In this document: piece after piece, positions 18,679-25,656 of the stretch
Layout: every line of letters starts with the position of its first letter
Numbering within the stretch: position 1 is the stretch's first letter
Origin: JBDIBB01 sp039812685
Lineage (GTDB): Bacteria > Acidobacteriota > Vicinamibacteria > Vicinamibacterales > JAFNAJ01
Direction of reading: 5' to 3'
Length of the DNA: 25,656 bases
NCBI GenBank assembly: GCA_039812685.1
Contig: JBDIBB010000055.1
Coordinates: 1 to 25,656 of the forward strand
The notes under the pieces: generated by a model
Seen by the model: only the letters and a program-made list of their open reading frames with translations
What the model was told of the DNA's origin: nothing
Databases searched by the model: none
Program-made: the position numbers and the translations under genes

Positions 18679-21555
18679 TCAGGGTTCGCCGACGAGCACG
18701 AAGGCCGCCCAGAACACCGGGCGCTCGGGTAGGCGCGTGCCGGGCGCACCGGTCCCGGTGACGCGTCCGGCCCGCAGGCTGGCGAGCATGGCCAGTTGCG
18801 CCGTGCGCAGCGCCCGCGCCAGATCCTGTCCGCGCGCCCGGGCGGCGTAGAAGTCGCGCAGCAGGCGCGCGGAGGGACCGTCGGCCACGTCCCATAATGT
18901 GGCGACCACGCTGGGAGTTCCCGCAAAGAAGAACGCTCTCGTCAGCCCGACGATGCCGTCGGCCGAGACCTCGCCGAGTCCCGAGCGGCAGGCGCTGAGG
19001 ACGACCAGGCGGGCCTGCAGCCGCAGCCCGTAGATCTCCTCGGCGGTGAGCGCGCCGTCGTGGGCAGGCCCGATGCCGTCTGCGCCGAGCGCGAGGAACG
19101 ACCCGAACGGATCGTCGTCGCGAACGATGCCGTGGGTGGCAAGGTGGATCACGCTCGCCGCGGCCATCGCGTCGGTTACCGCCGACTCGCTGGCCATCCT
19201 GCCAGTCAGTGTCGTGATCGGCGATGCCGGCACCCGCGAGACGATGTGCCGGACTTCATCGAGGGTGCCGGGCAGTGGGGGCAGCGATTCGGGATCGCCG
19301 GGCGCCGCTGGCAGCGGCAGGGGATCGGCGACGAACAGGTACCGGCCGGCCGTCGCGGGCCTCCGGCCCGCCAGCTCGCGCGTGAAGGACAGCACGGAGA
19401 CCGACGGCGCGTAGGCTATGGCGTAGCGTTCCACGAGGTAGCGGTCCGTATCGTCGAGCAGGGCCGCGAAGGAGAGGCGGAAGAGCGGTCCGTGCGGGAC
19501 CACGGTGAGCGTGGCCCCGACGCTCGGCAGCGACGCGGCGATCGGGGCGATGAGCAGGCGGTACAACTCGCGTGCCGCCCGCCGCGGCGACAGCGGTGCG
19601 CCGGCGACCGACGCCGCCGTGGCCCCGGCCGCGTCGACGGTCTCGCGGCCTCGCCATTGCTGCGTCACGGTCGTGTCGGGCGGTGGAAGATCGCGTCGGG
19701 TGAGGCCCGCCCACAGCGCGCGAGTGAGCGCCACGAGGCGCTGGTCGGCGACGTCCACGACGGCGTGGCGCATCGTGCCGTCCGGGCGGACAACCCAAAC
19801 GTAGGTGTGCCCCGTGTCGACCCAGTAATTGAGGATCGTCGTGCGCCGGCGGTGCGCTTCGGCGGCGATCTCCTCGAACGTGGCCACATGGGTCGCTCGC
19901 GTCTCGTTGTCAGCAGTCGCGCTGGGGAGGGCGGGCCGTGTGGAACCCTCGCGATCGCGCGTGAGCAGCAACCTGTCGCCGGGGCGCGTGGTCCGGCCGT
20001 CGGGCGTGGGCGAGGCTGGCGAGGCCGCATCGGCGGCCGTCCGCGCCGCCAGCGCGGGCCGCGCCGCGAGCAGATCGAGGAACGCCCGGGCGCGAGCCTG
20101 CTCGCCGGCTTCCAGCGCCTCTTGCGCGCGGCCGGCGTCGATCAGAATACCGATTCCCAGCGATGTGTGGGATAGCGTGTACTGATGGAACCCGCGCCGC
20201 AGGAAGTCGCTTGGCGCAAGCTGACGCCGCACCTCCTCGAGCGTCTCGAGTGAGGCGCGGACGTCGGCCAGCGCCTCGTCAAGGCGTGCCAGCGAGCGGT
20301 AAGCCGTCGCCCGTTCGGCGAGGGACCCGAACAAACGCTCTCTGTTTCCGAGGGCACGCAGCCCCGTGATGGCTTCGGTCAGGGGTTGAATCGCCGCTTC
20401 ACTCTCGCCGGAATTCCTCAGGGCGATCCCGAGCTGGCCGAGCCTGATGGCCTTGATCGTGGGATCCGACTCGCGGGCGGCCGACTCGCGGAGCAGCGGA
20501 TTCGCACGCGCGTACTGGTTCCGATTGAGGTAGTGGCCGCCGAGGTTCCCGCGCTGGAAGTTGATGACGCGGTCCACCTTGCTCTCTTCTGCAAGCCGGA
20601 GGGCGCGCTCGTACTCACGTCCGGCCTGCTCGGAACGGTCGAGGTTCTCGAGAGCGGTGGCAACGGCATTGGTGGCCTGGATGACGCCGAGCCGATCGTC
20701 GGTCCGCTCCAGCACGTCGCGGGCGCGCTCGAAGCAGGCGAGCGCCTCGCGATGGCGGCCGTGCGCGCGGTTGAGGCGTCCGAGGCTGGTCCACACGCGG
20801 CCGAGCCCTTCGCTGTCGTCGAGCGCCAGGTAAACGGCTTCGGCCTCTTCGTAGTTCAGCGTGGCGCCGGCGAAGTCGCCCCGGCCGAACGCTCTGTCAC
20901 CCCGATCGTGGAGCAGGCGGGCATGGTCCTTCCGGAGGCCCTTGTCCCGGGCGATCTGCAGGGCCCGCTCGAGCGCCTCGTCGGCCTTCGGGCCGGCGTC
21001 CCGCACCCGCGCGAGGACGGCCAGTGCTGCCACGATGCCTTCGTCGTCGCGACGCGCCTCGAGGAGCGCCAGCGCGCGCTCGGCCAGGGCCTGGGCGAGG
21101 GCACGGTCGTTCTGCTGGTAGGCGAGGCCGGCACGCAGTCGCCAGACCAGGGCCAGTTGCGGCTCCGCACCCGCGGCCGAGAAGGCCTCTTCGGCTCCAA
21201 TCAGGGCTGCCGACGCGTCGCCGAGTCGGCCCTGTCTGGAGGCGACCAGCGCGCGGCAGCGCAGCGCCTGGCCCCGGGTCCAGCCGTCGAGGAACTGGCC
21301 CTGGTCGAGCAGCAGCGACAGCATACGTCCCGCGAAGGAGAGGTCGTCGCGATTGACGGCGGCAAAGGCCGACTCCAGCAGGATGCTGGTCAGCGGCAAC
21401 GATGGGAGCGGACTCCCCACAACCGCAGCGGCCGGTGTGCGCGCCGGGGGCGAGTCGCCGGCGGAGGCCCACGGCCCGCACGCACCCAGGCAGAGGAGCA
21501 GGACCACGATGCGCCCCATCGTGCCCCGCGGTTGCGCCGCTGCCGGAGAACCCAT
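18679..21555 (-). CDS. TPR-repeat lipoprotein with C-terminal CHAT (caspase-like) domain
   Basis: With ATG 21555 the protein has 958 residues. The N-terminus has a hydrophobic stretch ending in lipobox LGAC (about residue 26), then a Ser/Pro-rich segment. Alpha-helical TPR units fill about 70-480 (motifs such as GDRAFGRGDFAGATLNYEEA and YERALRLAEES). The CHAT domain occupies about 640-955 with HLATHG (catalytic His808) and LSACRSGLG (Cys856), plus FAGTPSVVATLWDV. CHAT domains are caspase-like peptidases, often in regulated proteolysis or defence, with TPRs as sensors or partners. Here the lipobox suggests a periplasmic or membrane location. ATG 21519 is an alternative start. It lies 34 nt after the NUDIX stop, so it may be cotranscribed. 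Confidence 0.88.
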   Translation of the reverse strand: MGSPAAAQPRGTMGRIVVLLLCLGACGPWASAGDSPPARTPAAAVVGSPLPSLPLTSILLESAFAAVNRDDLSFAGRMLSLLLDQGQFLDGWTRGQALRCRALVASRQGRLGDASAALIGAEEAFSAAGAEPQLALVWRLRAGLAYQQNDRALAQALAERALALLEARRDDEGIVAALAVLARVRDAGPKADEALERALQIARDKGLRKDHARLLHDRGDRAFGRGDFAGATLNYEEAEAVYLALDDSEGLGRVWTSLGRLNRAHGRHREALACFERARDVLERTDDRLGVIQATNAVATALENLDRSEQAGREYERALRLAEESKVDRVINFQRGNLGGHYLNRNQYARANPLLRESAARESDPTIKAIRLGQLGIALRNSGESEAAIQPLTEAITGLRALGNRERLFGSLAERATAYRSLARLDEALADVRASLETLEEVRRQLAPSDFLRRGFHQYTLSHTSLGIGILIDAGRAQEALEAGEQARARAFLDLLAARPALAARTAADAASPASPTPDGRTTRPGDRLLLTRDREGSTRPALPSATADNETRATHVATFEEIAAEAHRRRTTILNYWVDTGHTYVWVVRPDGTMRHAVVDVADQRLVALTRALWAGLTRRDLPPPDTTVTQQWRGRETVDAAGATAASVAGAPLSPRRAARELYRLLIAPIAASLPSVGATLTVVPHGPLFRLSFAALLDDTDRYLVERYAIAYAPSVSVLSFTRELAGRRPATAGRYLFVADPLPLPAAPGDPESLPPLPGTLDEVRHIVSRVPASPITTLTGRMASESAVTDAMAAASVIHLATHGIVRDDDPFGSFLALGADGIGPAHDGALTAEEIYGLRLQARLVVLSACRSGLGEVSADGIVGLTRAFFFAGTPSVVATLWDVADGPSARLLRDFYAARARGQDLARALRTAQLAMLASLRAGRVTGTGAPGTRLPERPVFWAAFVLVGEP

Positions 21556-21589
21556 GCGCTTCGTCAATCGGCAGGACCGGCGTCGCCCA

Positions 21590-22465
21590 TCATTCGGCAG
21601 GTGTCGGTGCCGATTGCCACCGTCCATCACGATACGCGAACCGCGTCGGCGGGGCGATGGCCCCCGTCACCACGGCAGGATATTGCGGGTCGCCCGGCAA
21701 CAGCAGCCACTGCCCGGTCGCATCCTCCAGCAACTTCGGTGCGATGACGAGCCGTGTGACGGTGCGCGCCCAGTGCAGGGCCTCGGCGAGCGAGCCGAAC
21801 GGGGCGAGATCCTCCAGCGTCCGCAGCGTGGGCGGCGCGAGGACGAGGGCCTGGCGGCCGAAGCGATCGAGGGCCTCACGAGCCGTGAGCCACGCATGCC
21901 CCGCCATCTCGTGCTCGTGAGCGCGCAGGTCGGTCTCGGGGGCCGCGGCCATGAAGAAGACCGTGTCGAAGCGGCGGCGTTCCTGCTCCGGCGTGATCCA
22001 TCGCGAGAAGGGCGTCACGTGATCGAGACGCAGCTTCCACCGGCGATGCGCGCACAGGCTGGCGAAGGAGGCGAGGCCGTCGAGCAGGCTGCGCCGCTCG
22101 ACGTGCGTCGCACCGGTCGGCGAGTGAGACGGCGGCTGATCGGCGCGGCCCGGCGTGACGGTGTCGGCGAAGAGGAGGCCGGTCTCCTCGAAGACTTCCC
22201 GCACGGCGGCAACGGCATGGTCGCGCAGCCAGGCGACGTCGGCCTCCGGCCAGTGGGCGGCCAGCCGGCCGGCCCCGAGCGCGAGGGCCTCCCACGCCGG
22301 CTCGCGATCCCCATCGTCGACACGCCCCCCGGGGAAGACCCAGGCGCCGGCGAGCCAGCTCGCCGAGGCGTTGCGCTGCAGCAGCAGGCACTCGGGCGGG
22401 CCGGCAGACGTGCCCGGGCGCAGAAGCACGACGGTCGAGGACGGGCTGGGCGGAGCCACGGCCAT
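21590..22465 (-). CDS. NUDIX hydrolase (NUDT19/NUDT7-like, probable CoA or nucleotide-diphosphate hydrolase)
   Basis: This 291-residue protein has the NUDIX fold: TVVLLRPG and CLLLQRN strands, then GAWVFPGGRVDDGD and, after an insertion of about 25 residues, the helix AAVREVFEETGLLF carrying the REVxEExG metal-binding glutamates. The insertion inside the NUDIX box, plus the later TPFSRWITPEQERRRFDTVFF, is typical of NUDT19-like enzymes. Such proteins hydrolyse acyl-CoA or other nucleoside diphosphate conjugates. The start ATG 22465 is preferred over the 31-codon upstream extension because of a -10-like TACGAT 6 nt before it. The downstream CHAT gene may share its transcript. It diverges from the ROK kinase gene. 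Confidence 0.85.
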   Translation of the reverse strand: MAVAPPSPSSTVVLLRPGTSAGPPECLLLQRNASASWLAGAWVFPGGRVDDGDREPAWEALALGAGRLAAHWPEADVAWLRDHAVAAVREVFEETGLLFADTVTPGRADQPPSHSPTGATHVERRSLLDGLASFASLCAHRRWKLRLDHVTPFSRWITPEQERRRFDTVFFMAAAPETDLRAHEHEMAGHAWLTAREALDRFGRQALVLAPPTLRTLEDLAPFGSLAEALHWARTVTRLVIAPKLLEDATGQWLLLPGDPQYPAVVTGAIAPPTRFAYRDGRWQSAPTPAE

Positions 22466-22471
22466 GTCGTC

Positions 22472-22477
22472 ATCGTA
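22472..22477 (-). promoter_or_regulatory. Candidate -10 box (TACGAT) of the NUDIX gene
   Basis: On the minus strand TACGAT ends 6 nt before ATG 22465. It lies within an 8-bp palindrome, TCGTACGA. Confidence 0.35.
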
Positions 22478-22492
22478 CGACAACGCCGTTCC

Positions 22493-22504
22493 CGTTCGCG
22501 AACG
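22493..22504. promoter_or_regulatory. Perfect 12-bp palindrome between divergent NUDIX and ROK genes; candidate operator
   Basis: CGTTCGCGAACG equals its own reverse complement. It lies in the 61-nt gap between divergent starts, where the -35 region of the NUDIX promoter would be. It could bind a dimeric regulator. Confidence 0.35.
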
Positions 22505-22526
22505 ATTCGTGAGAAGGTAGCCCGTC

Positions 22527-23438
22527 ATGCGCATCGGCATCGACCTGGGGGGCACCAAGATCGAAGGGGTGGTGCTCGACGACGGGGGAGGCGAGTGCCA
22601 TCGCGTGCGTGTCGCGACGCCGCACGGTGACTATGCGGGCACGATCGCGGCCATACGGCGGGTGGTCGAAGACCTCGAGCAGGCGGCGGGTCGCCGCTGC
22701 ACGGTGGGCGTGGGCATGCCGGGCGCGATCTCGCCGGCGACCGGTCTCGTGAAGAACGCCAACTCGACCTGGTTGATCGGCCGTCAACTGGATTGCGATC
22801 TCGAGGCGGCCCTTGGCCGCCCGGTCCGTCTCGAGAACGATGCCAACTGCTTCGCGTTGTCGGAAGCAACCGACGGCGCCGGGGCGGGTGCCGGCGTCGT
22901 GTTCGGTGTCATCCTCGGCACCGGCACGGGGGGCGGCGTGGTCGTGCGAGGCCGCGTGCTTCGCGGCGCCAATGCCATCGCGGGCGAGTGGGGCCACAAC
23001 CCGCTGCCGTGGCCCGCGGCCGGTGAGTGGCCCGGTCCCCCCTGCTACTGCGGCCGCACGGGCTGCCTCGAGACGTTCCTGTCCGGGCCGGGGCTGGCGG
23101 CGGACCACGCGCGCGTCACCGGCGCCCGCCTCGACAGCCGGGACATCGCGGAACGTGCGGCCCGGGGCGATGCCGCGGCGTCGGCCACGATCGGGCGCTA
23201 TGCGGAGCGCCTGGCGCGAGGGCTGGCGTCGGTCGTCAACGTCCTGGATCCTGACGTGATCGTCCTCGGTGGCGGCCTGTCACACATCGCGGAGCTGTAT
23301 GCGAGGGTGCCGCGCATGTGGGCGGAGTGGGTGTTTTCCGACCGCGTCGACACGCGGCTGGCACCGCCGCGGCACGGCGATGCCAGCGGCGTGCGCGGCG
23401 CCGCGTGGCTGTGGGGAGACGAGGCGGGCCGACGCTGA
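22527..23438 (+). CDS. mak: ROK-family sugar kinase, Mak-type fructokinase
   Basis: This 303-residue protein has the ASKHA/ROK features: DLGGTK phosphate-binding loop at 6-11, GVGMPGAISP, KNANSTWL, LENDANCFALSEA, and the zinc site CYCGRTGCLETF with GEWGHNPLPW just before it. Segments such as KNANSTWL, GEWGHNPLPW, VNVLDPDVIVLGGGLS and HGDASGVRGAAWLW closely follow E. coli Mak, and length is nearly equal (about 302). The enzyme phosphorylates fructose (and possibly other hexoses) with ATP in the cytoplasm. AGAAGG lies about 10 nt before ATG 22527. Its neighbours do not suggest a sugar pathway. Confidence 0.88.
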   Translation: MRIGIDLGGTKIEGVVLDDGGGECHRVRVATPHGDYAGTIAAIRRVVEDLEQAAGRRCTVGVGMPGAISPATGLVKNANSTWLIGRQLDCDLEAALGRPVRLENDANCFALSEATDGAGAGAGVVFGVILGTGTGGGVVVRGRVLRGANAIAGEWGHNPLPWPAAGEWPGPPCYCGRTGCLETFLSGPGLAADHARVTGARLDSRDIAERAARGDAAASATIGRYAERLARGLASVVNVLDPDVIVLGGGLSHIAELYARVPRMWAEWVFSDRVDTRLAPPRHGDASGVRGAAWLWGDEAGRR

Positions 23439-23515
23439 GCGGGCGTCGCCGTCGAGTTGGGCGACGAGTTCCGGGTTCCCCTGCCTGCCTGTCGCGCCTC
23501 TGGTCTCGCCTGTGG

Positions 23516-23521
23516 TATCCT
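23516..23521 (+). promoter_or_regulatory. Candidate -10 box (TATCCT) of metK
   Basis: GGTATCCTTTGCG lies 220 nt before the metK ATG. A start near 23528 would give a leader of about 210 nt, unlike the near-leaderless genes elsewhere in the window. Confidence 0.35.
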
Positions 23522-23527
23522 TTGCGG

Positions 23528-23740
23528 CTGCGCGGCGATTTCTCCGACTTGATGGGCCGCGCGGCGAGCCCGCCTGGGCCCTCCACTATCTAAGTCGCGG
23601 CTCATGAGCGCTCGCGACATCCGGTGGCGAGCTTCCCTTCCAGCGCGGTGGTGCCAGTTCTGTCCGACGTGCGATGGCAGCGAGGGCGCGCGCCGGGGAG
23701 CCCCGTCAGGACCCTCGTTTCTCAGGAGTTGTGCCGCAAC
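23528..23740 (+). promoter_or_regulatory. Structured metK leader; candidate SAM-responsive RNA of unassigned class
   Basis: The leader can form several helices. GTCGCG (23594-23599) with CGCGAC (23613-23618) encloses the palindrome GCTCATGAGC. A competing stem is GCTCGC (23610-23615) with GCGAGC (23627-23632). TGCCA (23652-23656) pairs with TGGCA (23675-23679). CGAGGG (23681-23686) pairs with CCCTCG (23712-23717) around an inner CGGGG-AG-CCCCG hairpin (23694-23705). The last helix ends 6 nt before the Shine-Dalgarno site AGGAG (23724-23728). Fragments TCATGAG and GGTGGTGCCAGTTC recall SAM-I/SAM-IV cores, but the invariant GGCAACC is absent. A SAM link is inference from the downstream gene. 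Confidence 0.4.
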
Positions 23741-24856
23741 ATGGCCGAACTGCGCTACACGTTCACGTCCGAGTCCGTTTCCGAGGGCCACCCCGACAAG
23801 GTGTGCGACTTCATCGCCGATTCGGTGCTCGATGCCTGCCTCGCGCAGGATCCGCGAAGCCGGGTCGCCTGCGAAGTGCTCTGCAAGAACAACCAGGTGG
23901 TGCTCGCCGGCGAGATCACCACGAAGGCCCGGCTCGACTACGTGCAGATCGTACGCGAGGCGATCCGGACCATCGGCTACGACGATCCCTCCGAGGCCTT
24001 CAATGCCGACGGCGTCTTCGTCAACATGTGCCTCACGGCGCAGTCGCCCGACATCGCACAGGGCGTGGACGAGGACACCAGCAAGGCCGGTGAGCAGGGC
24101 GCTGGCGACCAGGGCATCATGTTCGGCTATGCCAGCGACGAAACCCCCGAACTGATGCCGCTGCCCATCCTGCTGGCCCACCGGCTGACGCGCGGCCTCG
24201 CCGAGGATCGCAAGTACAACGGGTTCACCTGGCTGCGGCCGGACTCGAAGTCACAGGTCTCGGTGGCCTACGAGGGCAACACTCCCGTTGCGGTGAAGCA
24301 CATCCTCGTCTCCACGCAGCACACCGCGAAGACCAAGCAGCGGGCCATCCGCGGCTACGTGATCGACGAGCTGGCGCCGCGCGTGCTCGGCGACTGGTTC
24401 ACGAAGGACGTGCGGGTGGACGTCAACCCGACCGGCAGCTTCGTGATCGGCGGACCGACGGGCGATTGCGGCGTCACGGGCCGCAAGATCATCGTCGACA
24501 GCTACGGCGGGGCGGGCCGGCATGGCGGCGGCGCCTTCAGCGGGAAGGATCCCTCGAAGGTGGATCGCAGCGGCGCCTACTACTGCCGCTACGTGGCGCG
24601 CCAGATCGTGAAGAGGGGCCTGGCGAAGAAGGCCGAGGTGCAGGTGGCCTACGCCATCGGGCTGGCCCAGCCGATGTCGGTGAAGGTCGACACGTTCGGC
24701 ACCGGCGACGCCGAGCGCGCCGCCCGCGTCGTCAACGAGAAGTTCGACTTCCGGCCCGGGCGCATCGTCAGGAAGCTCGACCTGCTGAAGCCCATGTACC
24801 GCGAGACCACCAACTACGGGCACTTCGGCAAGCCGAACCTGTCCTGGGAGAAGTAG
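23741..24856 (+). CDS. metK: S-adenosylmethionine synthetase
   Basis: This 371-residue protein starts at the family N-terminus (FTSESVSEGHPDK, His17 and Lys20). Conserved segments include GEITTKA, GAGDQGIMFGYA near 122-133, TGRKIIVDSYGG, and the active-site loop GGGAFSGKDPSKVDRSGAYY. It makes SAM from methionine and ATP in the cytoplasm. Length is slightly under the usual 380-400. AGGAG at 23724-23728 lies 12 nt before ATG 23741; an earlier in-frame GTG (23624) is rejected because it adds residues before the normal N-terminus. A hairpin follows the stop, and the gene converges on the GHL10-like gene. ahcY or other methionine-cycle genes are not in view. Confidence 0.97.
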   Translation: MAELRYTFTSESVSEGHPDKVCDFIADSVLDACLAQDPRSRVACEVLCKNNQVVLAGEITTKARLDYVQIVREAIRTIGYDDPSEAFNADGVFVNMCLTAQSPDIAQGVDEDTSKAGEQGAGDQGIMFGYASDETPELMPLPILLAHRLTRGLAEDRKYNGFTWLRPDSKSQVSVAYEGNTPVAVKHILVSTQHTAKTKQRAIRGYVIDELAPRVLGDWFTKDVRVDVNPTGSFVIGGPTGDCGVTGRKIIVDSYGGAGRHGGGAFSGKDPSKVDRSGAYYCRYVARQIVKRGLAKKAEVQVAYAIGLAQPMSVKVDTFGTGDAERAARVVNEKFDFRPGRIVRKLDLLKPMYRETTNYGHFGKPNLSWEK

Positions 24857-24873
24857 GCCGGTCGTCGCGGGCA

Positions 24874-24897
24874 GGCGGGGTCCCTCCGGATCCCGCC
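24874..24897. terminator. Hairpin between convergent metK and GHL10-like genes
   Basis: GGCGGGGTCC-CTCC-GGATCCCGCC forms a 10-bp stem (one G-U pair) in the 51-nt gap. No U-tract; it could act from both sides. Confidence 0.45.
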
Positions 24898-24907
24898 GCC
24901 CGCCTCG

Positions 24908-25656
24908 CTACGGCGGCGTACCGGCGCCCGGTCGCCCGACCGCCTGACAGGCCGCCCGCACGGGCGAACGCCCATCGACGAGCACGTCGAGCCGGGTCAC
25001 GGCGGCTGGCGCGATCTCCACCGTGCAGTCGGTCTGGCGCATCCCGTCATCGCGCGGCGTGATCAGCAGCGAATACCGGCCCGGCGCCAGATCGATCGCC
25101 CCATAGAACCCGCTGCCATCGGTCTCGGTGGCTGCGCTGAGTCGCCCGACTGGCGGCTCGCCCTCCAGGCTGTCGCCTTCGCGCGTGACGATCACCGAGG
25201 CCGTGTCCAGCGGCGACCCGTCGGGCGCGCGGAGGGCGCCCATCAGGTGCCCGGTCTGCGGCTCCGTCTTCCACGGCATTGTCGGAACGATGGCCGGGCT
25301 CGCGAACAGCCCGCCGGAGAAGCCTGCCGGCGATTCCACCCATTGGCCGGTGCTGGTCCTGCCCGTCAGCAGTGCGGCGGCCAGGTCGTCGAACGGCCGC
25401 AGCGGCGTGTCACGCCCGGCCGGCACGGACAGGGGGTTGGCCAGCACGGGCGCATTGGAGGCCGCGATCGAGTAGAACGCCACGCCGCGGGTGCCGGCCT
25501 CGCCCGCGCTGACGGCTTCGCGCGCCTGCTGCAGCGTGCCCTCGAGGCTGTTCAGATAGGTTCCCACGCCGATGGCCGCATGTCGTCCGTACTGGTGCGC
25601 GGCCGTGAACGTTCTCCACGCCGTGAACGCCTGGCGTCCGCTCGCCGCGTGCTGCG
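24908..25656 (-). CDS. C-terminal part of a family-10-glycosylhydrolase-like (GHL10) protein with a carboxypeptidase-regulatory-like domain (truncated by window edge)
   Basis: The frame is open to the right edge and ends at TAG 24910-24908, giving 248 visible residues. The first part (FTAAHQYGRHAAIGVGTYLN, then SLEGTLQQAREAV and GVAFYSIAASN) resembles the closing barrel strands of GHL10/YngK-like proteins. Its C-terminal part (about 150-235: GHLMGALRAPDGSPL, TDGSGFYGAIDLAPGRYSLL) matches the beta-sandwich carboxypeptidase-regulatory-like fold. Any signal peptide and catalytic acids lie beyond the window. GHL10 proteins are predicted exported glycan-active enzymes. The exact family call is tentative; the regulatory-like domain is clearer. 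An internal GTG at 25567 is not the start because conserved sequence continues upstream. Confidence 0.6.
   Translation of the reverse strand, partial: QHAASGRQAFTAWRTFTAAHQYGRHAAIGVGTYLNSLEGTLQQAREAVSAGEAGTRGVAFYSIAASNAPVLANPLSVPAGRDTPLRPFDDLAAALLTGRTSTGQWVESPAGFSGGLFASPAIVPTMPWKTEPQTGHLMGALRAPDGSPLDTASVIVTREGDSLEGEPPVGRLSAATETDGSGFYGAIDLAPGRYSLLITPRDDGMRQTDCTVEIAPAAVTRLDVLVDGRSPVRAACQAVGRPGAGTPP

Noticed and set aside
16436..18895. Long 819-codon minus-strand frame opposite the E1 gene
   Set aside because: Shadow of the E1 fusion; its composition is typical of antisense translation of high-GC coding DNA.
23604..24155. Upstream ATG frame in the metK leader
   Set aside because: It runs out of frame deep into metK and encodes an Arg/Ser/Ala-rich string with no family pattern; the ATG is part of the GCTCATGAGC palindrome.

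Overview
This window looks like chromosomal DNA from a high-GC (I estimate about 70% G+C), free-living, Gram-negative-type bacterium. Lipoprotein signals, a carboxypeptidase-regulatory-like domain, a TPR-CHAT lipoprotein and a fused E1 alpha/beta 2-oxoacid dehydrogenase would fit Acidobacteriota (Vicinamibacteria-like). That assignment is inference from gene content and style, not from a marker gene. Most of the window is ordinary chromosome. The left end is the edge of an integrated element.

Layout. Positions 1-858 carry the C-terminal part of a serine recombinase that reads into the 3' half of a convergent tRNA-Glu(UUC) (818-892, minus), so the element boundary is at that tRNA. On the plus strand follow a two-RCK potassium channel (1079-2797), a PEBP-like protein and a TSUP permease in one unit (2898-4264), and a CapA-like metallophosphatase (4326-5558). 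Converging on CapA is a minus-strand operon: FAD/Fe-S D-2-hydroxyacid dehydrogenase (10405-7511), a divergent glutamate racemase-like protein (7474-6581) and a Ddl-like ATP-grasp ligase (6531-5539). Next come a lipoprotein with a duplicated 82-residue domain that I do not recognise (10593-11630) and a DEAD-box RNA helicase behind an unusually long leader (12008-13120).

A second minus-strand cluster has a DUF5924/DUF2914-like membrane protein (16399-15236) overlapping truA (15254-14478), followed by an ATP-grasp ligase (14379-13159). A single-chain E1 alpha-beta dehydrogenase (16598-18613) diverges from it. It converges on a TPR-CHAT lipoprotein (21555-18679) that lies downstream of a NUDT19-like NUDIX hydrolase (22465-21590). 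A ROK sugar kinase closely resembling Mak fructokinase (22527-23438) diverges from the NUDIX gene across a short spacer holding a perfect 12-bp palindrome. metK (23741-24856) follows a structured leader of about 210 nt. The window ends inside a minus-strand protein resembling family-10 glycosylhydrolase-like (GHL10) proteins.

The most interesting signals are the D-acid module (oxidase, racemase, ligase, with CapA alongside), the metK leader (possible SAM-sensing RNA), the duplicated lipoprotein domain, the recombinase/tRNA-Glu junction, the CHAT lipoprotein, and a recurring -10-like hexamer very close to start codons that suggests many leaderless or short-leader mRNAs. No CRISPR array, rRNA or complete insertion sequence was seen.
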